Both the position numbers and the translations under genes were made by a program. Below are positions 40,714-48,929 of a stretch of DNA of 64,000 bases, piece after piece. Under the pieces are notes generated by a model that was not told where the DNA came from, did not search any database, and saw nothing but the letters and a program-made list of their open reading frames with translations. Within the stretch, counting starts at the first letter, position 1. The number at the start of each line of letters is the position of its first letter. Origin of the DNA: Sphingobium estronivorans (lineage in GTDB: Bacteria; Pseudomonadota; Alphaproteobacteria; Sphingomonadales; Sphingomonadaceae); the NCBI RefSeq assembly GCF_008692605.1, contig NZ_LFCT01000005.1:91313-155312 (forward strand), written 5' to 3'.

Positions 40714-41139
40714 ATGAGCGAGCCATTGCCACCCGAGAAGAATGCCGGATCGCCTGATGCCGGGCTGGATCAGGCCGTTGCTTCGCGCCGCCAGTTGCTG
40801 ATGGGCGGGGCGGTGGCGGCATCGGCCATCGTGTCGATTCGCCCGGCGCTGGCCAACACCGCAGCCTCGGTGCTCAACTGCACGATTCCGGTGCCGGATC
40901 AGAGCCGGGGCGGCAACTATATCGCGCCCAATGGCCAGGTCGTGCCGGCAGGCACGCAGGGGGCCTTTCCGGGCGCCGGACAGGGTTTTACCGGGGAACA
41001 GGTGAAGCAGGCGCTGCGCGGTGGGCGGCTGCCGGGGACCGGCTATGACCAGAATCAGGCCTATCTGAACTATATCCGCCGCCTCCAGTCGGGGACGAGC
41101 GGCTTTACCTGCTACGCATCGCTGCAAATGCCGCGTTAG
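40714..41139 (+). CDS. Small exported protein with Tat-type signal, first gene of the PqqD/kinase cluster
   Basis: A 141-aa protein that I do not recognise. Residues 24-29 are S-R-R-Q-L-L, a twin-arginine motif, followed by a hydrophobic stretch and a likely cleavage after A-L-A at 47. The mature part (about 94 aa) is Gly/Gln/Pro rich with only two cysteines (C56 and C133), which could form a disulfide. The start, ATG 40714, has AGGA upstream. It precedes a PqqD-like, a kinase-like and a nucleotidyltransferase gene, so it may be their substrate; this is inference. Confidence 0.7.
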   Translation: MSEPLPPEKNAGSPDAGLDQAVASRRQLLMGGAVAASAIVSIRPALANTAASVLNCTIPVPDQSRGGNYIAPNGQVVPAGTQGAFPGAGQGFTGEQVKQALRGGRLPGTGYDQNQAYLNYIRRLQSGTSGFTCYASLQMPR

Positions 41140-41201
41140 GCACTTGGCTACTCCTTTGCCCTAAGGGTGGCGGGGACACTCCCGTCCCTGGAGGCCCTTT
41201 C

Positions 41202-41489
41202 GTGACCGTGCATCGCCGTTATTGTCAGGACAGCCCCGACGCCATCGCGTCCTGCGCGCTCGACGATATGGTGCTGCTCTATCATCGGTCGTCGGGGCAA
41301 ACCCATATGGTCATCAGCCCGGTGCCGGAGATTCTGGCGACGCTGGACGATGGCGCGGCATGGACGGCGGGTGAGGTGCTGGGCCAGTTGGCGCGGCTCT
41401 ACGATCTGGGCGCGGCGGAAGAGGCGCTGCCGCAGGTCGAGGCGCATCTGGTGGAACTGACCGCGCTGGGACTGGTGCGCATCGCGTGA
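41202..41489 (+). CDS. PqqD-like protein of an HprK-related (HPr-rel-A type) system
   Basis: A 95-aa protein resembling PqqD family members: short strands, then a winged-helix-like region with L-L-Y-H-R-S-S-G-Q-T-H-M-V and a C-terminal V-E-L-T-A-L-G-L-V segment. PqqD-type domains bind leader peptides of ribosomal peptides or serve as recognition elements. The GTG start at 41202 has GGAGG 8 nt upstream. It overlaps the following kinase gene by 4 bp (GTGA). Confidence 0.75.
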   Translation: MTVHRRYCQDSPDAIASCALDDMVLLYHRSSGQTHMVISPVPEILATLDDGAAWTAGEVLGQLARLYDLGAAEEALPQVEAHLVELTALGLVRIA

Positions 41490-42349
41490 ATCATGGGCTG
41501 TCCCTGAAGATCGGTCCCGCGACCTTCCGCATCGGATCGGCCTGGCGGCAGCCGGTCGAGGCGCTGGCGCGGCTCTATGCCGATTATCCCGCGCCTGCGG
41601 ACGGGATTGCCGATTTCACCGTCCGGCTGGAACCGGCCGGCCCGTTCCGGCGCTGGCTCCGCCCGTCCATCTTCATCACCGGCGATCATGGGTTGGCCGA
41701 TGCCGCGCCGATGAGCCTGGCTCATGGCCTGCTCGCGGCGGAAATGGGGATGAACCTGCAAATGGCGCTGGGCTGGCGGCGGCATCTGCTGCTGCACGCC
41801 TCCAGCGTGGAGAAGGGCGGGCGGGCGCTGGTGATGACCGGCGAATCCGGCTCCGGCAAGTCTACCCTCGCCGCGCAACTGGGGGAACGGGGCTGGCGGC
41901 TGATGGGCGATGAGTTCGCGCTGCTCGATCTGGAAACGGGGGCGATCTTTCCCTTTCCGCGCCTTGTTTCGCTCAAGAACCGCGCCATCGACGTGCTGGC
42001 GGCGGAGGCTCCGGCGGGGCGCATGGGACCGCTGCTCGCGGGGACGGCGAAGGGGGATATTCGCCACCTCCTTCCCCGCAGCGATGCGGTCGAGCGGATG
42101 AACGAAGGGGCGTTGCCCGCGCTGCTGCTGTTCCCGCGCTTCGGGCATGAGAGCGACGTGCGCCCGGTGGGGCAGGGCGAGATGTTCATGCGGCTGACCC
42201 AGGCATCGACCAATTATGTCGCCTTGGGCGAGCCGGGCTTCGCGGCGCTGACCCGTTTCGTCAAGACCGTGCCGGCCCGCGCCATCGACTTTCCCTCTGG
42301 CGAGGAAGCCATCGCTTTGGTCGATCGGCTGTGGGCGGAATGGGCATGA
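41486..42349 (+). CDS. HprK-related kinase
   Basis: A 287-aa P-loop protein with Walker A G-E-S-G-S-G-K-S-T at 119-127, preceded by L-L-H-A-S-S-V (H104) and followed by M-G-D-E-F-A-L-L-D, the order seen in HPr kinase/phosphorylase-like proteins. It lacks an adjacent PTS system, so HPr is not an obvious substrate. HprK-like kinases also phosphorylate some lasso peptide precursors. It starts at GTG 41486 overlapping the PqqD-like gene, and overlaps the nucleotidyltransferase gene. Confidence 0.8.
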   Translation: MNHGLSLKIGPATFRIGSAWRQPVEALARLYADYPAPADGIADFTVRLEPAGPFRRWLRPSIFITGDHGLADAAPMSLAHGLLAAEMGMNLQMALGWRRHLLLHASSVEKGGRALVMTGESGSGKSTLAAQLGERGWRLMGDEFALLDLETGAIFPFPRLVSLKNRAIDVLAAEAPAGRMGPLLAGTAKGDIRHLLPRSDAVERMNEGALPALLLFPRFGHESDVRPVGQGEMFMRLTQASTNYVALGEPGFAALTRFVKTVPARAIDFPSGEEAIALVDRLWAEWA

Positions 42350-43335
42350 CCGCGCTGCTGCTGGTGCGGGCGCTGCGCGATCCCGATTGCGTCGCGGCGC
42401 TGGATGCGCGGGGCTGGAACAGCCTGATCGCGATGGCACGGGCGGAGCGGCTGATCGGCACGCTGGCCCTGCGGATCGGGGAGCGGCCTGTGCCCGGGGC
42501 GGTGCGGGCGATCCTGACGGATGCGCGGGCCGATGCCGAACGGGAGGCGCGGCAGGCGCTCTGGGAGGCGGATCGCGCGGCGGAGGCGCTGGCCGGGCTG
42601 GGCCTGCCGGTCGTGCTGCTCAAGGGCACGGCCTATGCGGCGGCGGGGCTGAGCGCGGGGCAAGGACGCTTCATTGGCGATCTCGATATATTGGTTCCCC
42701 GCGCGGCGCTGACGGAGGTCGAGCACGCCCTGATCCGCGCCGGATGGGAATGGGTGAAGGATGACCCCTATGACGACGCCTATTATCGGCAATGGATGCA
42801 TGAACTGCCGCCGATGATCCATGCCGGCCGGGATCGGATGATCGATGTGCACCATACCGTCCTGCCGCTAACGGCGCGGCAGACGCCGGACGCGGCCGCG
42901 ATGATCGCCGATGCGCTGCCCATTACCAATGAGTTATATATGCTCTGCCCGGAAGACCGGGTCTGCCACGCGGCGGCGCATCTGCTGGCCGATGGCGATC
43001 TGGCGGGCGGGCTGCGCAATCTCTGGGACATATATTGCCTGCTCGACGGGATCGATCCAGCCGCGTTGTCCGTGCGGGCGGAACGGCATGGCCTGGGGCG
43101 GCATGTGCGGCAGGCGCAGCGGCTGGCGGCGGCGCTCTATGGCGAGGGCGCGCGGCTGACGCTCTGGGACCGGATCGTCGCGGCGCGGCTGCTGGCGCGG
43201 GACGGGTGGGGACGGGAAAGGCGCAAGCTGCTGGGCTTCGCCTTTTACGTGCGCTCCCACTGGCTGCGGATGCCGCCGGCGATGCTGGCGCGCCACCTGA
43301 TGACCAAATGGCGCAAGGGGCATCGGCCCGTTTGA
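42346..43335 (+). CDS. NTP_transf_5-type nucleotidyltransferase family protein
   Basis: A 329-aa protein with L-L-K-G at 91-94 and G-D-L-D-I-L-V at 111-117, the signature of the NTP_transf_5 family, followed by W-x-x-V-K-D and D-V-H-H-T. These enzymes are predicted nucleotidyltransferases and occur in some lasso-peptide and polysaccharide clusters. The start ATG 42346 overlaps the kinase stop by 4 bp (ATGA); the frame runs slightly upstream. The substrate is unknown. Confidence 0.8.
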   Translation: MTALLLVRALRDPDCVAALDARGWNSLIAMARAERLIGTLALRIGERPVPGAVRAILTDARADAEREARQALWEADRAAEALAGLGLPVVLLKGTAYAAAGLSAGQGRFIGDLDILVPRAALTEVEHALIRAGWEWVKDDPYDDAYYRQWMHELPPMIHAGRDRMIDVHHTVLPLTARQTPDAAAMIADALPITNELYMLCPEDRVCHAAAHLLADGDLAGGLRNLWDIYCLLDGIDPAALSVRAERHGLGRHVRQAQRLAAALYGEGARLTLWDRIVAARLLARDGWGRERRKLLGFAFYVRSHWLRMPPAMLARHLMTKWRKGHRPV

Positions 43336-43393
43336 TCCATCTGACTGGAAGCGACCAGAAGTGGACCTTCAGCATGAGCGCTTCACTTCCTAA

Positions 43394-43708
43394 TTGCCGC
43401 CGTTCCTGAAGAGTGCTGCTAAGCTTTTTGACCATCGCCTCTACGCTCGGCACTCTTGGGCAGATATTTTTTCCTCATGGAATAGGCGAGTGACGACCAA
43501 AGCTTTAGGGATGTGGCTTGCTGTTTCAGCGTTGGCGTTTGTCGCCTGCTGTTTCGTGATGCTTCAATTTGGTCCTTCTATGGACACGCCCGTATTGGTT
43601 TATCCGTTTATGGCCGTCTCGGGAGTGAGCGCACTCGCTTGGCCCCTATTTCTTGTTTGGTTGCTGCGTAGGTCCATTCGGGCTGCTTTTCTCAAGCCAC
43701 GTCCATAA
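43394..43708 (+). CDS. Small membrane protein of unknown function, atypical composition
   Basis: A short frame (TTG start at 43394; a GTG at 43490 gives 72 aa) with two hydrophobic helices (A-L-G-M-W-L-A-V-S-A-L-A-F-V-A and A-V-S-G-V-S-A-L-A-W-P-L-F-L-V-W-L-L) and a basic C terminus. I do not recognise it. Codon use and GC are clearly lower than in its neighbours, with many T-ending codons. It may be a recently acquired or non-conserved gene, or not translated. Confidence 0.4.
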   Translation: MPPFLKSAAKLFDHRLYARHSWADIFSSWNRRVTTKALGMWLAVSALAFVACCFVMLQFGPSMDTPVLVYPFMAVSGVSALAWPLFLVWLLRRSIRAAFLKPRP

Positions 43709-43736
43709 CAGACTGTCGCAAACCCACCCCTTTTTC

Positions 43737-43762
43737 GTCATCCCAGCCTGCGCTGGGGCGAC
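43737..43762. repeat. Short REP-like palindrome
   Basis: CCCAGC and GCTGGG form a 6-bp stem with a 4-nt loop, flanked by GTC on one side and GAC on the other. The form CGTCATCCCAGC is often seen in sphingomonad intergenic repeats, from memory. No nearby T tract indicates a terminator. Confidence 0.4.
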
Positions 43763-43819
43763 AATGGGGGCGTTGACGTGACGGAGGGGCGGGCGTCTGC
43801 GAACCACCCATTCCAAACC

Positions 43820-45205
43820 TCAATCCCGCTTCAATATGCTCATCGCCAGCACGGTCATCGCCTCGCTGGCGGTGGCGATCAGCCTGTCGGCCTCCGGCGC
43901 CCAGAACGGGCTGTGCAGGGAGGGAAGGGTGATTTCGCCCGCAGCCGCCTTTGCCATCTGGCCTGCCGGGACGCCGCCCACCCAGAAGATGAAGCTGTTG
44001 ATGCTCTTGTCGGCGCGGTAATAGCGGCCGAAATCCTCGCCCGCCATGGACGGCTTCGTTTCGCTGACCGTGCCTGCGGGGAAATGCGCCTTCAGCACAT
44101 CCGCCATCTGGTTAGCAAAGGCGGGGGGGTTATAGGTGGAGGGGGTGAATTCGTCCTTCACCGTGACCACCGGCATTTTGTCCTCCGGAACGCCCGCCGC
44201 GATAGCTTCCCCCCGGGCGATGCGTTCGATGCCGTGGATCAGCTTTTCGCGGGTCCGGTCGGAATAGCTGCGCACGGTCAGCAGCATCTTCGCCTCGTCG
44301 GGGATGATATTATGTTTGGTGCCGCCCGTGAAACTGCCCACCGTGACCACGACGGGGTCGAACGGGTCCTGTTCGCGGCTGACCAGCGTTTGCAGCGACG
44401 TCACGATCCGCGCGCCGAGCACGATGGGATCGCGGGTCGTCTGCGGATAGGCGCCATGGCCGCCCGCGCCCCGCACCAGCAGGTCGACGCTGTCGACATT
44501 GGCCAGCACGAAGCCGGGTGTATAACCGATCTTGCCCGCCTCCAGATCGGCGGAGTCGTGGAAGGCGATGGCATGGGTCGGACGCGGGAAGCGGGTATAA
44601 AGCCCATCCTCCAGCATCAGCCGGGCGCCGCGCCCCACTTCCTCGGCGGGCTGGAGGATCATGACCAAAGTGCCCTTCCACTGGTCTTTCATGGAGGACA
44701 GGAGCCGCGCCGTCTCGATAAAGGCGGTCATGTGCGTGTCATGGCCGCAGGCGTGCATCACGCCTGTTTCGGTGCCGTCGGCGGTCTTGGTCTTGACCCT
44801 GGAGGCGAATTCCAGCCCCGTCTGCTCGGTGACGGGCAGGGCGTCCATGTCGGCGCGGATCAGCAGCACCGGGCCGGAGCCGTTCTTCAGCACCGCGACG
44901 ACGCCTGTGCCGCCGACCTTTTCGGTGACGTCGAACTTCATCGCCTTCAGGCGGCGCGCGAGCTTGGCGGCGGTGGCGGTTTCCTGCTCCGACAATTCGG
45001 GATTGGCGTGCAGGTCGCGATAGAGCGTCGTCAGCCCGTCCATGTCCTTCGCGATGGTCGTCGCGATCGCACTGGGGGCTGGGGCATTGGACTGCGGGAC
45101 GGCGGCGACGGGGGAGGGCGCCTGGGTTTGTGCCCTGGCGATCGAGGCCGGGGCAATTGCGGTAAGGCTGGCGGCGGCCATAATGGCCGTCAATGCAGGA
45201 CGCAT
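43820..45205 (-). CDS. M20 family amidohydrolase / metallopeptidase, exported
   Basis: A 461-aa protein with a signal peptide ending near I-A-R-A and an Ala/Pro-rich linker, then an M20 core. The metal-binding motifs are R-A-D-M-D-A-L-P, H-A-C-G-H-D-T-H and Q-P-A-E-E, with M-A-G-E-D-F late. This is the aminoacylase/hippurate hydrolase branch (AmhX/HipO-like). An extracytoplasmic location suggests hydrolysis of N-acyl amino acids or peptides in the periplasm. ATG codons at 45205 and 45208 are adjacent. Confidence 0.88.
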   Translation of the reverse strand: MRPALTAIMAAASLTAIAPASIARAQTQAPSPVAAVPQSNAPAPSAIATTIAKDMDGLTTLYRDLHANPELSEQETATAAKLARRLKAMKFDVTEKVGGTGVVAVLKNGSGPVLLIRADMDALPVTEQTGLEFASRVKTKTADGTETGVMHACGHDTHMTAFIETARLLSSMKDQWKGTLVMILQPAEEVGRGARLMLEDGLYTRFPRPTHAIAFHDSADLEAGKIGYTPGFVLANVDSVDLLVRGAGGHGAYPQTTRDPIVLGARIVTSLQTLVSREQDPFDPVVVTVGSFTGGTKHNIIPDEAKMLLTVRSYSDRTREKLIHGIERIARGEAIAAGVPEDKMPVVTVKDEFTPSTYNPPAFANQMADVLKAHFPAGTVSETKPSMAGEDFGRYYRADKSINSFIFWVGGVPAGQMAKAAAGEITLPSLHSPFWAPEADRLIATASEAMTVLAMSILKRD

Positions 45206-45285
45206 CACTATGTCTCCCTGGATATGCCGCGAAGCATAGGGGAGATTTGCCGGGGTTTTAAGGGTGATTTTGCGGCAGTTGCGAA

Positions 45286-45323
45286 CAATCCCTTCCCTCC
45301 GCAGGTCCGAAGGGAAGGGATTG
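45286..45323 (-). terminator. Perfect 13-bp hairpin after the hydroxybutyrate dehydrogenase gene
   Basis: CAATCCCTTCCCT (45286-45298) pairs perfectly with AGGGAAGGGATTG (45311-45323), loop 12 nt, just past the 45329 stop. No T tract follows, so termination is likely but not certain. Confidence 0.5.
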
Positions 45324-45328
45324 CGAGA

Positions 45329-46120
45329 TTATTGCGCGGTCCAGCCGCCGTCGATGCTCATATTGGCGCCGGTGATGTTCGCGGCGGCGTCGCTGCACAG
45401 ATAGAGCGCCATGGACGCGACCTGCTCCACGGTGACGAACTGCTTGGTCGGCTGCCCGGCGAGCAGCACGTCGTTCATCACCTGCTCGCGGGTCATGTTG
45501 CGCGCCTTCATCGTGTCGGGAATCTGGTTTTCCACCAGCGGGGTCCAGACATAGCCGGGTGAAATGCAATTGGCGGTCACGCCGAAGGTCGCCAGTTCCA
45601 GCGCCAGCGTCTTGGTGAAGCCCGCCAGCCCGTGCTTTGCCGTCACATAGGCGCTCTTGAAGGGCGACGCGGTGAGTGAATGCGCCGACGCCGTCTGGAT
45701 GATCCGCCCCCACTTCTTCTCCTTCATATAAGGAATGGCGAGGCGCGAGGTGTGGAAGGCGCTGTTGAGGTTGAGCGCGATGATGAGGTTCCATTTGTCG
45801 ACCGGGAATTCCTCCACCGGCGCGACATGCTGCGTGCCCGCATTGTTGATAAGGATGTCGACGCCGCCGAAGGCGCCGGCCGCTTCCTTCATCATCGCCT
45901 CGATCTGGTCGACCTTGGTGAGGTCATGGCCGCTGTAGAGCGCCTTCGCCCCGCTCAGGCCCTCCAGCCCGACGCGCTCCTTCTCGATGGCGTCCGCATC
46001 GCCGAAGCCGTTGATGACGACATTGGCGCCTTCCCCGGCCAATGCCTTGGCATAGGCGAGGCCGATGCCGGAGGTCGATCCGGTGATGAGTGCGGTCTTG
46101 CCTTGCAACGATTTGCTCAT
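45329..46120 (-). CDS. 3-hydroxybutyrate dehydrogenase (short-chain dehydrogenase)
   Basis: A 263-aa SDR with T-G-S-T-S-G-I-G at 13-20 for NAD binding, N-N-A-G, and the catalytic Y-V-T-A-K. The C-terminal Q-V-M-N-D-V-L-L-A-G-Q-P-T-K-Q-F segment is typical of bacterial D-3-hydroxybutyrate dehydrogenase, which oxidises the monomer released from polyhydroxybutyrate to acetoacetate. It overlaps the upstream patatin-like gene by 4 bp. Confidence 0.9.
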   Translation of the reverse strand: MSKSLQGKTALITGSTSGIGLAYAKALAGEGANVVINGFGDADAIEKERVGLEGLSGAKALYSGHDLTKVDQIEAMMKEAAGAFGGVDILINNAGTQHVAPVEEFPVDKWNLIIALNLNSAFHTSRLAIPYMKEKKWGRIIQTASAHSLTASPFKSAYVTAKHGLAGFTKTLALELATFGVTANCISPGYVWTPLVENQIPDTMKARNMTREQVMNDVLLAGQPTKQFVTVEQVASMALYLCSDAAANITGANMSIDGGWTAQ

Positions 46121-47295
46121 GCCTGCTTCTCCTTGAGATGGTCGGGTGCGTCGAGGTCGAAGGTGGAGCTTTTCCCGTTGACGATGTTGCGGGCAATGAG
46201 GTCGCCCTTGTGCATCACTTCCTCCACCGCGTCGCGGCCCTGCGACCAGTGATCGAGCATGGTGGAGCGGGAAAATTCGAAATCGCGCGCGCCGCTTTCC
46301 CAGGCGCGGCTGCGATAGATCAGGTGGACGATGTTGACCGAGCCTACGTCCAGAAACTGGCGCAGCCGCTTGGCGTCGGCATCGTCCTGCAATTCGGGGG
46401 GCAGCTTGTCGAGCAGGGCGCGGATCGCCTTATGCTCCTTGCGCAGCCGCAGATACTGGTCGGTCACCTGCCGGGTGCGGCTGGAATATTGAATATCCTT
46501 GGTGCGGGAATAGACGTCCGTCATCTGCCGGGGCATCGGCCCTTCGGCGGGGAACAGGTCGACCTGAAACACCAGCATGTCGTCGGTCTGATGGTCCAGG
46601 ACATGGGCGAGCGGCGTGTTGGACACGATGCCGCCGTCCCAATACCAGCGCCCGTCAATCTCGACCGGGGGCAGGCCGGGGGGGAGGGCGCCCGACGCCA
46701 TGATGTGCCGGGCGTCGATCCGGGTGTTGCCGCCGTGGCCGCGCGTATCCCAATAGGCGAAGTTGCCGGTTTCCACGTCCACCGCGCCGACCGACAGCCG
46801 TACCGGGCCATCGTTCAGCAGATCCCAGTCGACGCAGGCGTCCAGAGTATCCTTCAGCGGCGCGCTGTCGTAGAAGCTGATTGCGCCCGGCGTGCCTTCG
46901 GGCATCAGCGGCGCGGGCCACAGCCGCGGGCGGAACATGCCCGGCACGCCGAAGGTCGCGACCGTGCCCGCCGCCATCAGATGCGCGGCCTCCCGGATAT
47001 GGTCGATTTCGGGCAAAACGATATTGGGCATCCCGCCCGACACGGTGAGCCAGAATTTCTTGAGACGGCTGAGCCGCTTATGCGGCGGGTTGCCGGCGAT
47101 GATGGCGGCGTTGACCGCGCCGATGGAAATGCCCGCGACCCAGCTGACGTCGATTCCCAGCTCATCGAGTCGCTGATAGACGCCCGCCTGGAATGAGCCG
47201 AGCGCGCCGCCGCCCTGCAGCAAAAGGGCGACTTCGCGGGGCAGGGGGAGCGGCGTATGGGCGCGGTGGCGCAGCGGTGGTTCGGTATCGGCCAT
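46117..47295 (-). CDS. Patatin-like phospholipase (DUF3734 type)
   Basis: A 392-aa protein with the patatin oxyanion loop G-G-G-A-L-G, the nucleophile S57 in G-I-S-I-G, and a catalytic Asp in W-D-G-G-I. The C-terminal half matches DUF3734 proteins. It overlaps the 3-hydroxybutyrate dehydrogenase gene, which suggests a role in polyhydroxybutyrate granule turnover, by analogy with other alphaproteobacteria. The start is M at 47295; the frame extends upstream to 47409 without support. Confidence 0.88.
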   Translation of the reverse strand: MADTEPPLRHRAHTPLPLPREVALLLQGGGALGSFQAGVYQRLDELGIDVSWVAGISIGAVNAAIIAGNPPHKRLSRLKKFWLTVSGGMPNIVLPEIDHIREAAHLMAAGTVATFGVPGMFRPRLWPAPLMPEGTPGAISFYDSAPLKDTLDACVDWDLLNDGPVRLSVGAVDVETGNFAYWDTRGHGGNTRIDARHIMASGALPPGLPPVEIDGRWYWDGGIVSNTPLAHVLDHQTDDMLVFQVDLFPAEGPMPRQMTDVYSRTKDIQYSSRTRQVTDQYLRLRKEHKAIRALLDKLPPELQDDADAKRLRQFLDVGSVNIVHLIYRSRAWESGARDFEFSRSTMLDHWSQGRDAVEEVMHKGDLIARNIVNGKSSTFDLDAPDHLKEKQA

Positions 47296-47454
47296 GTCGC
47301 AGTGCAATATAGAGGTCTCTATCGCCATTCCAACTGCCATCCTTTCCTTGCCCTGTCTCGTTACAATATGGTCACGGGCGCAACCGGTACGCACGGCGAC
47401 CGTTTCCACCGGCAGCCGAATGGATTAGGCAGGGCGTGGAAAGAGAGGGACGAG

Positions 47455-48324
47455 ATGCGGCTGGACGACGAACAGGAAAGCTCCAATTTCGAGGTTCAGG
47501 ACGGTCGCGGCGGCGGTTTCGGCGGCGGCATGGGCGGCGGCCTTGGGATGTTGCTGCCGCTGATCGGCAGCCGCTTCGGATGTGGCGGGATTGTCGTGGT
47601 GCTGATCGTCCTGGCGGTGATGGGCGTCAATCCGCTCAGCCTGATGAGTGGCGGCGGCGGCCAGATGCCGCAGGGCGGAGAAGTGAGTCGCGACGCGTCC
47701 AAGCTGAGCGACATCCAGCATTGGTCGCTGAAGGTGCTGGGATCGACCGAACGGGTCTGGGGGCAGGTTTTCCAGCAGGCGGGCGAGCAATATCAGCCGA
47801 CCGTCCTGTCCTTCTACTCGCAGAGCGGGACATCGGGGTGCGGCGCGGCGCAGAGCGCCATGGGGCCCTTCTACTGTCCCAATGACAAGAAGGTCTATCT
47901 CGACACCGATTTCTTCAACGAACTCACCCAGCGGTTCGGCGCGCCGGGCGATTTCGCCCAGGCCTATGTGATCGCGCACGAGGTGGGCCATCATGTGCAG
48001 GATCTGGAGGGCACGCTGGGCCAGGTGAACAAGCAGCAGCGCACGGTGGGCGAGGAACAGGGCAATGCGTTGCAGGTGCGGGTGGAGTTGCAGGCGGACT
48101 GCTATGCGGGCGTCTGGGCCAAGCGCACGGGGCTGATGGAACCGGGCGATCTGGAAGAAGGGATGAAGGCGGCGCAGGCGATTGGCGACGATACGCTGCA
48201 AAAGGCGGCGGGGCGACGGCCCGTGCCCGAAAGCTTCACCCATGGCACCAGCGAGCAGCGCATGAGCTGGTTGCGCAAGGGGCTGGACAGCGGCGACCCG
48301 GCCCAGTGCGACACGTTCAGCTGA
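47455..48324 (+). CDS. Neutral zinc metallopeptidase (YpfJ family)
   Basis: A 289-aa protein with a cytoplasmic Gly-rich N terminus, one membrane helix at about residues 44-58, and a periplasmic domain with the zinc motif H-E-V-G-H at 175-179, C-P-N-D and the second-shell E-L-Q-A-D. This is the YpfJ (DUF497-like putative metallopeptidase) family. The substrate is not known. The ATG 47455 has AGAGAGGGA upstream. Confidence 0.9.
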   Translation: MRLDDEQESSNFEVQDGRGGGFGGGMGGGLGMLLPLIGSRFGCGGIVVVLIVLAVMGVNPLSLMSGGGGQMPQGGEVSRDASKLSDIQHWSLKVLGSTERVWGQVFQQAGEQYQPTVLSFYSQSGTSGCGAAQSAMGPFYCPNDKKVYLDTDFFNELTQRFGAPGDFAQAYVIAHEVGHHVQDLEGTLGQVNKQQRTVGEEQGNALQVRVELQADCYAGVWAKRTGLMEPGDLEEGMKAAQAIGDDTLQKAAGRRPVPESFTHGTSEQRMSWLRKGLDSGDPAQCDTFS

Positions 48325-48327
48325 CGG

Positions 48328-48660
48328 TTATTGCGGAATCTCGTTCGATGCGGGGGACGGCATCTCGACCGGCGGGGTGGTGGCGGGCAGGCCGGTGCCG
48401 GGTGACAGGGAGGGCTTGCCCGCATCCGACATGGGCTGGCCGAAGGACGCCGAATCGCTGGGCGGCGCCCCGACTGGCGCGTCTGCGACAGGCGCGGGCG
48501 CGACCGCAGCGGGGACAGCCGCGGGCACGGGCGGCGGCGTGACGGGCATGGCGGGGCCAATCGCGGCCGGCTGGTTCGTCTGCGGCACGAAGCTCTGCAC
48601 GGCGAGGACGATGATCGGGGCTGCGATCAGCGTCAGGACGGCGAAGGATTTATAGATCAT
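48328..48660 (-). CDS. Small Pro/Ala-rich protein with N-terminal membrane anchor
   Basis: A 110-aa protein with a hydrophobic N-terminal segment (residues 5-22) and a long low-complexity tail rich in Pro, Ala and Val (P-P-P-V-P-A-A-V-P-A-A-V). Domains are not recognisable; a secreted or tethered linker-like role is possible. It is convergent with the zinc metallopeptidase gene and ends 3 bp from it. Confidence 0.6.
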   Translation of the reverse strand: MIYKSFAVLTLIAAPIIVLAVQSFVPQTNQPAAIGPAMPVTPPPVPAAVPAAVAPAPVADAPVGAPPSDSASFGQPMSDAGKPSLSPGTGLPATTPPVEMPSPASNEIPQ

Positions 48661-48728
48661 GGCGGCACGTTCCGGTCAAAGTCGCGCCATCCTAAAAGGC
48701 TGCGGTAAATAAAATGCTGCTTTTCAGG

Positions 48729-48920
48729 TCAGTGCCGCTCAAGTTTAGCCAGCAATTCCAGCATATCGTCGGGCACGCTTTCCCGCCCGGCGCGGAAGGT
48801 GGAGCGCAACGCATTGCCGATGCCTTCATAGGGCTGCGGTACGCCGATCGTCAGGACGCGGCGGATCGCGCCTTCCTGGATCTTCGCCGACCGGCCAAGA
48901 GGTTTGCGTTGCATTTCCAT
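48729..48920 (-). CDS. NepR-like anti-sigma factor
   Basis: A 63-aa protein whose C-terminal part reads I-G-N-A-L-R-S-T-F-R-A-G-R-E-S-V-P-D-D-M-L-E-L-L-A-K-L, the helix pattern of NepR, the anti-sigma factor for EcfG sigma factors in the alphaproteobacterial general stress response. No phyR or ecfG lies nearby, so this is likely a NepR paralog. A weak GAAAC-N17-GTT element lies just upstream. Confidence 0.7.
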   Translation of the reverse strand: MEMQRKPLGRSAKIQEGAIRRVLTIGVPQPYEGIGNALRSTFRAGRESVPDDMLELLAKLERH

Positions 48921-48929
48921 AGCTCAGAT

